A stretch of 64,000 bases of DNA. Source: Balneola sp. Lineage in GTDB: Bacteria > Bacteroidota > Rhodothermia > Balneolales > Balneolaceae. Shown in pieces: positions 53,220-62,907 of the stretch; the first letter of the stretch is position 1; every line of letters begins with the position of its first letter. The DNA lies in NCBI GenBank assembly GCA_002720745.1, contig PBJO01000023.1:1-64000 (forward strand), written 5' to 3'. The translations under genes were made by a program, and so were the position numbers. The notes below the pieces were generated by a model that was not told where the DNA came from, searched no databases, and saw only the letters and a list, made by a program, of their open reading frames with translations.

Positions 53220-56000
53220 CTACCTTCCTTGATATGCTTCACCGCTAATGATCCATTCAGGTTCTCCCTCACCTTTTAGGTAATGGTCGAAGTATTCTTT
53301 CATGCGTATAGCATAATCCAGTTTATTTTCAAAACGCTGAAGATGATGCGGCTCGCCGTGATATTGCAAGAAAATCACATCTTTGTTGTAGCGCCGCATA
53401 GCAATATACATTTCAATGCTCTGATACCAAGGCACCGCCCCGTCATCGTCCCCATGTTGAATAAGCATGGGGGTATTTATTTTATCAGCATAAAATAGCG
53501 GTGAATTTTCGAGATAGACTAATGGTGCTTCCATTAGAGTCTTTCCAATTCGCGACTGCGTTTTCTCATACTGAAAACTACGTGCCATACCAGAAGCCCA
53601 ACGAATTCCGCCATAGGCACTGGTCATATTACTTACCGGTGCACCAGATATGGCAGCGTCAAAAATATCGGTTTGAGTAACGATAAAAGCCGTCTGGTAA
53701 CCACTCCAAGAATGCCCATGAAGCCCCAATTTACCTGGATCAGCAATACCCAAATCCACTAACTTTTGAATTCCAGGTACCACACTCTTAGTGGCTGCAA
53801 AGCCTGGGCGACCTATCTCAAAACGTATATCGGGCAAGAAAACCACATAGTCATCACTCACATACTGTGCAAATACGGGGCGATGATTGGTCTTTGGTTC
53901 ATTAAAATCATGTAACCTATTCGTGAGAAAGCGGTAGTAGTAGGTCATGATTGGGTAGCGCTTATTCGGATCGTAATTATCAGGCTTAATCACCACACCT
54001 TGTATAAAAGTGCCATCCGTACTTAACCAGTCTACCAATTCGGCCGACCCCCAATTCCAACGTTTTTTCAAATCCATATGAAGCTGTGTGTGCTGCTGTA
54101 CAGTTTCAAAGGACGCATCCTTTGCCACCCAGAGATTTGGGAACTCATCATAGGCCTCGCGCTTGTACAAAATAGCATCCGAGTCAGAAGCCTTAGCTAC
54201 AAAGGTAAATTTCTTGTCTTCCTCGATCAGTGGAGTCACCTTAGTATCTTCCAAATCAGTAGAATAAAAACCAAAATTCTTACGTAAATCATGATATGAT
54301 GAAAGGAGTAACTCCCCATTATTACCCACTGGATTACCAGACCGATCGGCATTTATCACCCTGAAAATTCGGTTTTCAGCGCGGCCCTGCCCTCCTGTTA
54401 TATTGATAGAGCGGCCGTCACGGGTTGCAAAGCTCCAAACATCGAATTTATCATATATCAACACCTGTTCATCCCCTTTTGTCCACCCCACTACCCCATA
54501 ACCGGGTACATCTGATGGGTAGTCATGATCTTCGTTATAAAATGGCACATCCAAAACCTCCGTAAGATTCTGCGTTTTGTTCGTTGCTACCGTATGTAAG
54601 TGCCAGTGCTTGTCTGCGTACCAAACTACTTGCTGACCCGACGGGGAGAGTGCCGGCCACGAGCCATAGCGAGTGAGTAAGCTTTTTCGTTCGCCCGAAT
54701 TCACATCAACCAGATACCAATCACTATAACTACCGTCCCAGGTAATTTCGTGCTGATAGGGTTGGTTGTTATAGCCCAACACATGCTCAGAATTATGGGC
54801 TATGCGTAAATCGGGCATAGTTTTGTTAGCCAGTTGCACCCATTTAGTTTTGCGGCTGAGGTGCACTACTGAGGTGTACAATTGGTTTTTTCTTCGGTTC
54901 CAAGTCACAATTTCTTGAGTTTTAATGAGAGGATCATCTCCATGCCAAATATCCAGGCCTCTGCCAGAGATTATCGCGTCTACATCGTACAATTGCTCGT
55001 TATTATCGGTACCTTCAGCTGGATTGGTATTCTTATTTCCTTCTTTTGCAGCTATATCGGGCATTTCTAATTCTACCATAGCCCGGTCACGAAGACCAAA
55101 AAATAGGCGATCACCATCATGTGTAAATACCAACTGATTGCGGGATCGAAGCGCATATTCTTGCTCTACTTCATTGGGTGCAACCAACGTACTCACAGTA
55201 TTCCGGCTCGAATCCCACAATTTTAAATGGGCGTCCGAGCGTAAGTAATCTTGATTATAGCTCGTAGCAGTGTATGCTAAATCAGATGTTTTTGGAGCCC
55301 AAGTTAGATTGGCAAACAGGCCAGACTGGATTCGCTCTAACTCCCATTGTTCTTGAGCATCCAAATTCACTATAAACAAACCATTCTCAGTATCTGAGGT
55401 ATCTACCACTGCAAAAGCAACAAAAGAGGACAGCGAATCGAAGGCAAATTCACTCACAAACTCGAAGGACATCTCCTCTTGAGTAGCCATATTTCGGAGA
55501 TGTAGAGCCGTTCCCAGGCGCTTGTTCTTTGACTTTAACTCTTCCACCTCTAGGGAGGTTAACCTCTGATATGCCAACCACTGTCCGTTGTTCGAAAATT
55601 GAAAACGAGCCACACTATCGATGCGTTCTACCGACCCATCTTCAGTGGACAAAATCGCCATACCATTTTTTGGTGCATTTCGTTGATCGTTGAGCCGTTG
55701 AGATAGTGAGGCTTGGGTCCTAACCGCAACCCATGCTTCATCGGTAGACATAGTTGGAGAGGAAGCCATCATGACCTCATATTTTAATGTCCCTGAGACT
55801 GATTGGACCACTACACGAGCATCTCCCCTATCTGGTGCAACGGTATACATGAGCCAGTTTCCCTGATCAGAAATGGAAGACTGGGTGATGTCCTCAAACT
55901 TCATGACATCTTCAAAAGTGAGTTTATCTTGAGCAAAAGCCAAAAAGGATGAACCTATATTAAATATCAAAAAAACGATGGTTGCACTAAAACGTTTCAT
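53220..56000 (-). CDS. Exported S9 prolyl-oligopeptidase-family peptidase
   Basis: 926 residues with signal peptide (MKRFSATIVFLIFNIGSSFL ... AQ). N-terminal beta-propeller about 30-650 (repeat strands such as YTVAPDRGDARVVV, TWAPKTSDLAYTA) and C-terminal alpha/beta-hydrolase. The nucleophile is S764 in GLHGHSWSGYQT, the acid is in QHGDDDGAVPW, and the base is in YHGEPHHLQRF. This is the layout of S9 dipeptidyl/acylaminoacyl peptidases; the length is at the upper end for the family. It would release amino acids or dipeptides from peptides outside the cytosol. Converges on the histidine phosphatase gene. Confidence 0.92.
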   Translation of the reverse strand: MKRFSATIVFLIFNIGSSFLAFAQDKLTFEDVMKFEDITQSSISDQGNWLMYTVAPDRGDARVVVQSVSGTLKYEVMMASSPTMSTDEAWVAVRTQASLSQRLNDQRNAPKNGMAILSTEDGSVERIDSVARFQFSNNGQWLAYQRLTSLEVEELKSKNKRLGTALHLRNMATQEEMSFEFVSEFAFDSLSSFVAFAVVDTSDTENGLFIVNLDAQEQWELERIQSGLFANLTWAPKTSDLAYTATSYNQDYLRSDAHLKLWDSSRNTVSTLVAPNEVEQEYALRSRNQLVFTHDGDRLFFGLRDRAMVELEMPDIAAKEGNKNTNPAEGTDNNEQLYDVDAIISGRGLDIWHGDDPLIKTQEIVTWNRRKNQLYTSVVHLSRKTKWVQLANKTMPDLRIAHNSEHVLGYNNQPYQHEITWDGSYSDWYLVDVNSGERKSLLTRYGSWPALSPSGQQVVWYADKHWHLHTVATNKTQNLTEVLDVPFYNEDHDYPSDVPGYGVVGWTKGDEQVLIYDKFDVWSFATRDGRSINITGGQGRAENRIFRVINADRSGNPVGNNGELLLSSYHDLRKNFGFYSTDLEDTKVTPLIEEDKKFTFVAKASDSDAILYKREAYDEFPNLWVAKDASFETVQQHTQLHMDLKKRWNWGSAELVDWLSTDGTFIQGVVIKPDNYDPNKRYPIMTYYYRFLTNRLHDFNEPKTNHRPVFAQYVSDDYVVFLPDIRFEIGRPGFAATKSVVPGIQKLVDLGIADPGKLGLHGHSWSGYQTAFIVTQTDIFDAAISGAPVSNMTSAYGGIRWASGMARSFQYEKTQSRIGKTLMEAPLVYLENSPLFYADKINTPMLIQHGDDDGAVPWYQSIEMYIAMRRYNKDVIFLQYHGEPHHLQRFENKLDYAIRMKEYFDHYLKGEGEPEWIISGEAYQGR

Positions 56001-56286
56001 AGTTACGGGCTATAGAGTTATTTAATTTCATGATATGATTACTTGAAAGAAAACCATATCGATGATTAATAAAAAGACTTTTACTAGCTTTTAACAAGTT
56101 AGCTGACTTGCAAAAAAAGCCGCATTAACTTAATTAGTATTACACGGTTATACCGCGTTGCACAATTTCCCTGTTAATAAATGGTGAGCCTATATCTCTA
56201 TAATTACGTGATAATTTAGTATATTAGAATACTATTCATTTTACTCATTAGACAGGTTCGGTAATTTTTATTGAGTTATTTGTCAT

Positions 56287-57366
56287 ATGATTAATCCACT
56301 TCTAATGAAAAATAGAGACTCTTTACGTTCCGAGGCAAAAGCATTTATTCTCCAGTACTATCAAGAAACCGAGCAATCTGGGTTTGAAGATCGTTGGGCA
56401 GAAATAAAACAGCAGATTCAAGAAACAGGCAGCTATACCCATACATTGGATGAACTTGATTATGGGGGTAAATTAGCATGGCGTAATTCCAACCGCTGCG
56501 TGGGTAGGTTATTTTGGAAAACGCTGAAAACCTTGGATAAACGTTGCGTTTCAACCGCTTCGGATTTTAAAGAGGCACTTATCCAACATATTCAAACCGC
56601 AGAAACCCGAACCAAAATTAGAAGTACAATTACCATATTTGCTCCATCTGACTCAAGTCAAGGCAGCCGATTTCGCATTAAGAATTATACCTTATTAATG
56701 TATGCAGGCTATGAAAAGGATAGTCAAGTAATTGGAGATCCCAAAAATATAGCATTTACTAAGCATTGCGAATCACTTGGATGGAAAGGTGAAGGTTCCC
56801 ATTTTGACCTGCTTCCCGTAGTTTATTCGATGAACAATGGACCTGAGCAATGGCTTGAAATTCCACGCAATCAGGTGTCCGAAGTATACATTGGCCATTC
56901 CAAGTATCCATGGTTCGCGGATCTAGGCTTGAAATGGTACAAGCTGCCAATAATCTCGTTCATGAGCTTAAATATAGGGGGTATTATTTATCCAGCAGCA
57001 CCATTTAATGGCTGGTACATGCTCGATGAAATAGCTACACGTAATTTTGGCGATGAAAATCGATATAATATGCTACCGGATATTGCCAAGCAACTAGACT
57101 TAGATTTGACAAGCCCATTTTGGAAAGAAAAAGCTCTAACAGTGCTCAGTGAAGCTGTTTATTATTCATTTGAAAAAGCCCATGCCACTATTGTAGATCG
57201 GCAAAGCGCTGTGGAACAATTCATGAAATTCATGGGTCAAGAGAATCAGGCTGGTAGACAGGTAACGGGTGATTGGAGTTGGTTAATTCCGCCCAATGCT
57301 AGCTCGACTACTGCTATTTTTCATACAGAAATTAGTAATGAGCTGAAATTTCCTAATTTTATTTAA
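56287..57366 (+). CDS. nos: Nitric oxide synthase oxygenase
   Basis: 359 residues, the size of a bacterial NOS oxygenase domain without reductase. The heme-thiolate Cys is C71 in LAWRNSNRCVGRLFW. WLIPP near the end (DWSWLIPPNASSTT), VYSMNNGPEQWLEIPR, and FNGWYMLDEIATRNFGDENR with arginine-binding E248 are NOS hallmarks. It makes NO and citrulline from arginine using O2 and electrons from other flavodoxin- or ferredoxin-type reductases. An inner ATG at 56305 is an alternative start. Stand-alone with an MFS gene 54-60 bases downstream; the heme-uptake operon lies nearby. Confidence 0.93.
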   Translation: MINPLLMKNRDSLRSEAKAFILQYYQETEQSGFEDRWAEIKQQIQETGSYTHTLDELDYGGKLAWRNSNRCVGRLFWKTLKTLDKRCVSTASDFKEALIQHIQTAETRTKIRSTITIFAPSDSSQGSRFRIKNYTLLMYAGYEKDSQVIGDPKNIAFTKHCESLGWKGEGSHFDLLPVVYSMNNGPEQWLEIPRNQVSEVYIGHSKYPWFADLGLKWYKLPIISFMSLNIGGIIYPAAPFNGWYMLDEIATRNFGDENRYNMLPDIAKQLDLDLTSPFWKEKALTVLSEAVYYSFEKAHATIVDRQSAVEQFMKFMGQENQAGRQVTGDWSWLIPPNASSTTAIFHTEISNELKFPNFI

Positions 57367-57426
57367 GGTAGCCATAGTACCTTAGTTAGTAATTGTAACG
57401 AACACCATAATGTATTGTGATTGGTA

Positions 57427-58662
57427 GTGAACTATAATCATGCGCCTAAATCGCAGCTGAAGCAAGGCCTGCGCCAGAATTGGCAACAATTTTTGCTTTT
57501 GGTGTTTGTCAACGCTTTTGTGGGGGGAATGGTGGGGCTTGAACGGAGTATCTTCCCCGAATTTGCAGAGCAGGAATTTAGCGTACAATCCACTACTGCT
57601 ATTCTAAGTTTCATAACTGCCTTTGGTTTTAGTAAAGCTTTTGCAAATTACTTGACCGGCCGACTCATTAATCAATGGGGACGAAAACGACTTTTAATCT
57701 CGGGATGGTTCATTGCCTTACCCATTCCCTTTCTTCTTATCTACGCTCCTTCATGGAACTGGGTCATTTTTAGCAACATTCTTTTGGGTTTAAATCAAGG
57801 ATTAGCTTGGAGCGCGACCATCATAATGAAAATAGACCTAGTGGGTCAGAAAGATCGAGGACTAGCCATGGGTCTCAACGAATTTGCAGGATATTTTTCT
57901 ATAGGTTTAATGGCTTTTTTAACTGGGTTCATTGCCAGTGAGTTCGGGGTAACACCTTATCCTTTCTATTTAGGGATTGGCTTGGTACTGGTCGGTTTAT
58001 TGACTGCTTCGATTTGGGTTAAAGATACCAACTCATTTGTCGAGTACGAACAACAAATAGATAACAGCCAGTCACTGGGAAATATATTCATCCAGACCTC
58101 CTTCCGTAATAGTACACTTAGCTCAGTAACCCAAGCTGGACTTATAAATAACCTAAATGACGGGATGATCTGGGGGCTATTCCCTATGTTACTACTTGGG
58201 CTCAATTATCCCATTCAAACAGTCGGTTTACTAGCGGCTATATACCCAAGCTTTTGGGGGTTTGGACAACTTTTTACGGGAAAAATGGCTGATCATTATT
58301 CCAAAAAGAAGATGCTTTTCTGGGGTATGTTAGTGCAAGGTTTGGCCATTTTAGCAATACCGTTAATGACTGGGATCTATGAACTTGCGGCATTGGCTGC
58401 AGTATTAGGCGCGGGGACAGCGCTAGTCTATCCCACTTTTCTCACCACCATAGCCAGTGCCACCTCTCCCCTAGAACGTGGCGAAAGCATTGGAACATTT
58501 AGACTTTGGCGTGACCTAGGCTATGTCATTGGTGCAATACTCTCTGGTATTTTAGCCGACTTTTTCGGCTTAGTAGTGGCTATACTCGCCATAGGAGCCC
58601 TAACTATTGCTTCTTCACTGGTTATACTATTTCGTATGCCAATTGAACAGAGTTCTAAATAA
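57427..58662 (+). CDS. MFS transporter
   Basis: About 411 residues, 12 predicted membrane helices in two halves. GRLINQWGRKRLLISGW is the loop 2-3 motif A (G-x-x-x-D/Q-x-x-G-R-K/R), repeated in the second half as GKMADHYSKKKMLFWG. The start is uncertain: GTG at 57427 or TTG at 57421, as no ATG is near the 5' end. MFS drug/metabolite transporters of this kind cannot be assigned a substrate by eye. It lies behind nos on the same strand, so may be co-expressed, perhaps exporting a product or taking up a substrate. Confidence 0.85.
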   Translation: MNYNHAPKSQLKQGLRQNWQQFLLLVFVNAFVGGMVGLERSIFPEFAEQEFSVQSTTAILSFITAFGFSKAFANYLTGRLINQWGRKRLLISGWFIALPIPFLLIYAPSWNWVIFSNILLGLNQGLAWSATIIMKIDLVGQKDRGLAMGLNEFAGYFSIGLMAFLTGFIASEFGVTPYPFYLGIGLVLVGLLTASIWVKDTNSFVEYEQQIDNSQSLGNIFIQTSFRNSTLSSVTQAGLINNLNDGMIWGLFPMLLLGLNYPIQTVGLLAAIYPSFWGFGQLFTGKMADHYSKKKMLFWGMLVQGLAILAIPLMTGIYELAALAAVLGAGTALVYPTFLTTIASATSPLERGESIGTFRLWRDLGYVIGAILSGILADFFGLVVAILAIGALTIASSLVILFRMPIEQSSK

Positions 58663-58736
58663 ATTTACCGATAAGCAATTATTAATTCTGCCTCTACTTA
58701 ATATTAATTAAATAATTTAACAGACATAATTGAATA

Positions 58737-59522
58737 TCAACCTGGGACTACTAAGGGACAATCATTATTTGGATGAACTAAAATTTTAACTTGAAAATCA
58801 AATGCACTCGATATAATAGAATCTTTAAATATCTCTTCAGTACTTCCTGACCTGAATACTTCGCCATCTTTTAATATTATTATACGGTCGGAATATTGTG
58901 CAGCAAGGTTTAAATCATGTAATATGATAAATATACCAACATTTTTTTTTACAATTTTACTCAAAATATTCATAATATCATGTTGATGCGAAATATCTAA
59001 ATTTGAAAGCGGCTCATCTAAAAATAAATAGCATCCTTCTTGAGACTGAATAGCATCCCATACTTGAGCTAATGCTCTCGCAAATTGGACTCTTTGTTTT
59101 TCACCGCCTGATAAGGTTGTATAGTCCCGATATCTTAAATTATAAGCATCAACTTCTCTGAGGCACTCATGGACTACTTTTATATCTGAATTCTTATTGT
59201 AAAAATTATTAAAGGGAGAACGTCCAAAGGCAACTACTTCAGCAACCGTAAAGGAAAATTGGAGTTGTATACTTTGACTAACAACGGCCCTAATTCTTGA
59301 AAGTGACTGTAAATCTAAGTTTCTAATAGACGTATTATCATATTTAACGACCCCCTTAGCAGTACGCAAATCACCACAAATGGCTCGTAGTAAAGTAGAT
59401 TTTCCTGCTCCATTTTTGCCAACAATTGATACGATCTCTGAATAATCTAAACTAAAATCTATATTACTTAAGAGTCTTGTGTTCTTATTAACAATAACAT
59501 CTAATTCCTCCACTCGTATCAT
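58737..59522 (-). CDS. hmuV: Heme ABC transporter, ATP-binding subunit
   Basis: 261 residues. Walker A GKNGAGKST, signature LSGGEKQRVQFARALAQ, Walker B YLFLDEPLSNLD, and the HmuV-type HDLNLAAQYSDRI. Overlaps the permease gene by 4 bases (ATGA). As the last gene of the hmuSTUV operon it powers heme import across the inner membrane. HmuV and FecE/BtuD ATPases look alike; the operon context (HmuS first) sets the substrate as heme. Confidence 0.9.
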   Translation of the reverse strand: MIRVEELDVIVNKNTRLLSNIDFSLDYSEIVSIVGKNGAGKSTLLRAICGDLRTAKGVVKYDNTSIRNLDLQSLSRIRAVVSQSIQLQFSFTVAEVVAFGRSPFNNFYNKNSDIKVVHECLREVDAYNLRYRDYTTLSGGEKQRVQFARALAQVWDAIQSQEGCYLFLDEPLSNLDISHQHDIMNILSKIVKKNVGIFIILHDLNLAAQYSDRIIILKDGEVFRSGSTEEIFKDSIISSAFDFQVKILVHPNNDCPLVVPG

Positions 59523-60625
59523 AAGTAGTTCTGTAAGCTTCTATTCTTTATCAACAACCATATGAAAAAAGGTGCTCCAAGTAAAGATGTTACAATGCCG
59601 ATAGGTAGTTCAGTAGGTGCTACAACTGTCCTTGCGATTAAGTCGGAACACAATAATAAAGTTGCACCTAAAATAATTGAAGCAGGAATAAGAATACGCA
59701 GATCAGGACCTATAATTAATCGAACCAAATGAGGAACAACAAGTCCTATAAATCCAATAATACCAGAAACTGCAACACAGGCACCTACACCAAGTGAGGC
59801 TAAAAAAATCATATACTTTTTTAATTTATCAACGTCTACACCAAGATATTTTGCCTCTTCTTCTCCTAACAGGATGACGTTAAGCTTACTGGAAAAAAAA
59901 GGAAGAACAACAATTGTAAATATTAAAAATGGAAAAATAGCATATAATGATTTCCAGCTCGAGCCATTTAAACTTCCAAGAGTCCAAAATGTGAGATCAC
60001 GAATCTGATTATCATCTGCCAAAAAAATTAAATATCCAATTATTGATCCACAGAGAGCATTGATCGCAATACCAGAAAGTAACATAGTCGAAACACTTGT
60101 TTTACCGTGCTTTGAAGATATCCTATAGACTATGGTTGTAGCAGCGAACCCTCCAAAAAAAGCCATGAAAGGAAGGATAGATGATATTTCCATTTCGGGC
60201 AATAGCTTATTCAATGATGGACCCAAAATTATTGATATTGCCACACCTAGTGCAGCACCACTTGAAACCCCAATCAATTGCGGATCTGCAAGGGGATTTC
60301 TAAAAAGGCCTTGAAGTACAGCTCCACATACTGCTAATGTGGCCCCTATAAGTAAACACATAAGTACTCTCGGTAATCTTATTGCAATAAGTATAACTTC
60401 TGACTGAATTAATTCTTCTTGAATAGCAGTACTCAAAAATTGATGCATAATTATTTTGATTACATCATCTACAGGTATAAACACGGCACCAATTCCAATC
60501 GAAAATAATGTTAAAATAATCAATGCAGTAATGAGTGATAAAAAAATGATATATAAATATTTTCTTTTATTAGAAAATACACCGGGTAATACTATTGCTT
60601 CAGTAGCTTTAATGCTCATAAACAT
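59519..60625 (-). CDS. hmuU: Heme ABC transporter, permease
   Basis: 368 residues, FecCD family with about ten hydrophobic segments. Recognised stretches are [52 protein letters not shown] and [20 protein letters not shown] plus the AREELPIGI-like ending [23 protein letters not shown] second ATG six bases in (MSIKATEAI) is also possible. It forms the membrane channel with HmuV. Overlaps hmuT by 17 bases. Confidence 0.92.
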   Translation of the reverse strand: MFMSIKATEAIVLPGVFSNKRKYLYIIFLSLITALIILTLFSIGIGAVFIPVDDVIKIIMHQFLSTAIQEELIQSEVILIAIRLPRVLMCLLIGATLAVCGAVLQGLFRNPLADPQLIGVSSGAALGVAISIILGPSLNKLLPEMEISSILPFMAFFGGFAATTIVYRISSKHGKTSVSTMLLSGIAINALCGSIIGYLIFLADDNQIRDLTFWTLGSLNGSSWKSLYAIFPFLIFTIVVLPFFSSKLNVILLGEEEAKYLGVDVDKLKKYMIFLASLGVGACVAVSGIIGFIGLVVPHLVRLIIGPDLRILIPASIILGATLLLCSDLIARTVVAPTELPIGIVTSLLGAPFFIWLLIKNRSLQNYL

Positions 60626-61499
60626 CTGGATGTAAATGATTTAACAGTGTCTGAACCGCTTCGCCAAATCGAGGACCAAATCCAAGCAAAAAATTACCGT
60701 CCATTGAAATAATTTGATTCTTTTTTACTGCAGTAATCGTATTAATCATTGATGTTTCAGTTAAGCTGTGAGATAAAGATTCACCTCTACTACTCATAAA
60801 TAAAATAAAATCTGGATTAGCCTCTATCAAAGACTCACTAGTTACGGGTTTATAACCACTAAAATTGTCAAATGCATTAATACCACCAGCAAATTCTATG
60901 ATCGAACTAGCTTCAGTACTTGAACCTGCTACAAGAAAGGAATTTGGGGTTTGTTGAGACAAAACAAACAGCACTTTTGGTTTCTTTACTAATTCATCAA
61001 CGATTATCCTAGCCTCATTTAATTTCTTATTAATGGCTTGAACAATACTATCTGCTTGTATATTTCTATCTAATATAAATCCTAAATCAATAATTTTTGA
61101 TATTATATCACTAGGTTCGAGACCCTCTTTGATTAATATAAAGTTTAATCCTGCATCTCTGAGTTGATCTATAACTATTTTAGGCTTTGCGTCATCAGAG
61201 GCAAGTACTAAAGTTGGATTTAATGATAAAATTCCTTCTGCTGTCAGACTGCGTATATATGATACCTTTGGAAGTTTAAATATTTCTTCCGGATAATTAC
61301 TAGATACATCTGTTGCAACAACGTTTTTACCAAGACCAAGTGCAAATGTGGTTTCTGTTATTGAACCGCCAATAGTTATTATTCTAGATATATCATCTAT
61401 ACTAACCTCTAAATTATCTGCACTGTAAAATACTTTTTGGGCAGTAATATTAAAACTTTTGGTAAAAAAAATTAATACTAATACTAATAGTCTAATCAT
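60609..61499 (-). CDS. hmuT: Heme-binding periplasmic protein
   Basis: 296 residues from the ATG at 61499 (MIRLLVLVLIFFTKSFNITA ... signal peptide), which overlaps the hmuS stop by 8 bases; a longer frame to 61526 exists. Class III binding protein: RIITIGGSITETTFALGLGK, VATDVSSNYPEE, LPKVSYIRSLTAEGILSLNP, and SLIEANPDFILFMSSRGE are standard for HmuT/ShuT. The conserved region after YPEEIFKLPKVSY holds the heme-binding Tyr candidate. It captures heme in the periplasm and delivers it to HmuU. Confidence 0.9.
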   Translation of the reverse strand: MIRLLVLVLIFFTKSFNITAQKVFYSADNLEVSIDDISRIITIGGSITETTFALGLGKNVVATDVSSNYPEEIFKLPKVSYIRSLTAEGILSLNPTLVLASDDAKPKIVIDQLRDAGLNFILIKEGLEPSDIISKIIDLGFILDRNIQADSIVQAINKKLNEARIIVDELVKKPKVLFVLSQQTPNSFLVAGSSTEASSIIEFAGGINAFDNFSGYKPVTSESLIEANPDFILFMSSRGESLSHSLTETSMINTITAVKKNQIISMDGNFLLGFGPRFGEAVQTLLNHLHPDVYEH

Positions 61500-62541
61500 A
61501 CACCAATTCGGTTTGTGAAATATCATTAATTACTTTCGTCCAAGAAGCTAACTCTGGGTTGCCAGGTTTACGTTTGCCAAAAATTGATACAATAGGTTTC
61601 CTATCTTGATCAAAAAGTTCATAAGATGTAATAATTCCATCAATTGTTGGCTTTTTTACAACCCAAGAGTGTTCAATTTCTCCTTCTTTTATATGTAAAT
61701 TGAATTTCTTGTCTAGAATGTTAAGCCACTCGCCAATTTTTTTAACATTTCTTATATAACCGGTAAAAATTTGTATAACCCCTCCACTTGACACAAAAAT
61801 CATAATTGGAATTTTAGATTTAACAACATTTTTTAGAAGTAGATTTATTTGCTTATTTGCAACTTTTTCAGTGTAAAATCCCTCTGCTATCTCTAATGCA
61901 TATAATCTTTCTACCTTATACTTTTGCAGTAAAGGATAAAAATCATGGGTATCTTTCAGATTAGACCAATCCTTCAAGAAAGATTTCTGATTAATCTTAG
62001 TATTTGATTCTGCAATCTGATTAGTATTATTAGTGAATTTAAAATCGCTGAATTGATTTGATACTCTAAATTTATCTACGAAAACGAAATAATCAGCGAC
62101 ATTCTTTTTTCCCACTAAATATACTTTATGTAAAGCCTTGCCGTATTTATTGAAAAAATGAATACTATAAAGTGATTTATGCTTTTTATAGGTCTGAACT
62201 GCAAATGAATAAGCAAATTGTCTTATAAAGATTCTAAGATCTATATTTGAACCTAATACAATACCAATGTGACTATTAAAACTTATATTTTTATATAAAC
62301 CTTTAGTTTCATGAACAACATGCTCATTCCTTGTCAATGCCATAACTTGACCTAATTCTTGTAATGCCTGAAATTGAGATTCAAATCTATTATTTAGTTT
62401 TACTATTTTTTTCCCATCAACTTTGGTTGAAAGTAACTGGGCTTCACTTACACCAATTAAGTCAGCAGCATCCTTAATTCTGATATTTGGAAAATCCTTT
62501 TTTAGTTTTTCCCAGTGCTCTATTAACTTATTCTTATGCAA
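61492..62541 (-). CDS. hmuS: Hemin-degrading/heme-handling factor HmuS
   Basis: 349 residues, the HmuS/HemS/ChuS fold with two duplicated halves. N-terminal half: WEKLKKDFPNIRIKDAADLI, GVSEAQLL, and MALTRNEHVVHETKGLY with the candidate heme-ligand His. The C-terminal half repeats ALEIAEGFYTEKVAN-like and VIQIFTGYIRN. It accepts heme in the cytosol and helps free the iron. No ATG is available; the start is TTG at 62541 because a stop (TAA) lies 9 codons upstream. First gene of the operon, with a 19-bp dyad (62564-62582) just upstream. Confidence 0.88.
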   Translation of the reverse strand: MHKNKLIEHWEKLKKDFPNIRIKDAADLIGVSEAQLLSTKVDGKKIVKLNNRFESQFQALQELGQVMALTRNEHVVHETKGLYKNISFNSHIGIVLGSNIDLRIFIRQFAYSFAVQTYKKHKSLYSIHFFNKYGKALHKVYLVGKKNVADYFVFVDKFRVSNQFSDFKFTNNTNQIAESNTKINQKSFLKDWSNLKDTHDFYPLLQKYKVERLYALEIAEGFYTEKVANKQINLLLKNVVKSKIPIMIFVSSGGVIQIFTGYIRNVKKIGEWLNILDKKFNLHIKEGEIEHSWVVKKPTIDGIITSYELFDQDRKPIVSIFGKRKPGNPELASWTKVINDISQTELVYD

Positions 62542-62563
62542 ATTAATTATTGTAGTTATTTCT

Positions 62564-62582
62564 ATTTAGACTAATTCTAAAT
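62564..62582. promoter_or_regulatory. 19-bp dyad, probable iron-responsive operator of hmu operon
   Basis: ATTTAGA (62564-62570) and TCTAAAT (62576-62582) are exact reverse complements around CTAAT. The dyad lies 23 bases before the hmuS start codon, where a repressor would block transcription. The same arms with the same 5-base spacing occur inside 9500-9532 near the ferric-iron operon. The half-site TTTAG resembles DtxR/IdeR-family boxes more than Fur boxes; that assignment is inference. Confidence 0.6.
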
Positions 62583-62746
62583 CATGTAAAATAAAATACA
62601 CAATACCTAATATAAACTCCAAACTCTTCAAGATTCAATTAAAACTAAATTTGATATCTAGCGACCAACGTCAAAGTGAGTCGATATTATATAAATCTCG
62701 CTATTGCTCTGCACAAAAGAAAATAAACTAGACTAAATAAATCCAC

Positions 62747-62779
62747 TCACTCAGTATTTACGTATAGTAAATGGAGTGA
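62747..62779. terminator. Bulged hairpin after PqqB-like gene
   Basis: TCACTC (62747-62752) pairs with GAGTGA (62774-62779) and ATTTAC (62756-62761) pairs with GTAAAT (62767-62772), around loop GTATA, with an internal bulge (AGT against G). It lies 128 bases past the PqqB-like gene's stop and could end that transcript before the hmu promoter. Confidence 0.4.
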
Positions 62780-62907
62780 CGCGAGTAAATAAAGAAAGCC
62801 GCTAACATCAAGCTAGCAGAGCTCAATACCAGTATTCTAAAAAGCACCAAATCAGTTCTTTTTTAAATTATCATTCTTTTTTAGGTATTTCAGAAGGACT
62901 GAAGCAA

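Larger units (their letters stand above)
62542..62907. other. Intergenic region upstream of heme operon
   Basis: 366 bases between hmuS (starting at 62541, minus) and the PqqB-like gene (ending at 62908, minus). It holds the iron-locus dyad (62564-62582) and a bulged hairpin (62747-62779). Otherwise I see no gene or RNA. Confidence 0.6.
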
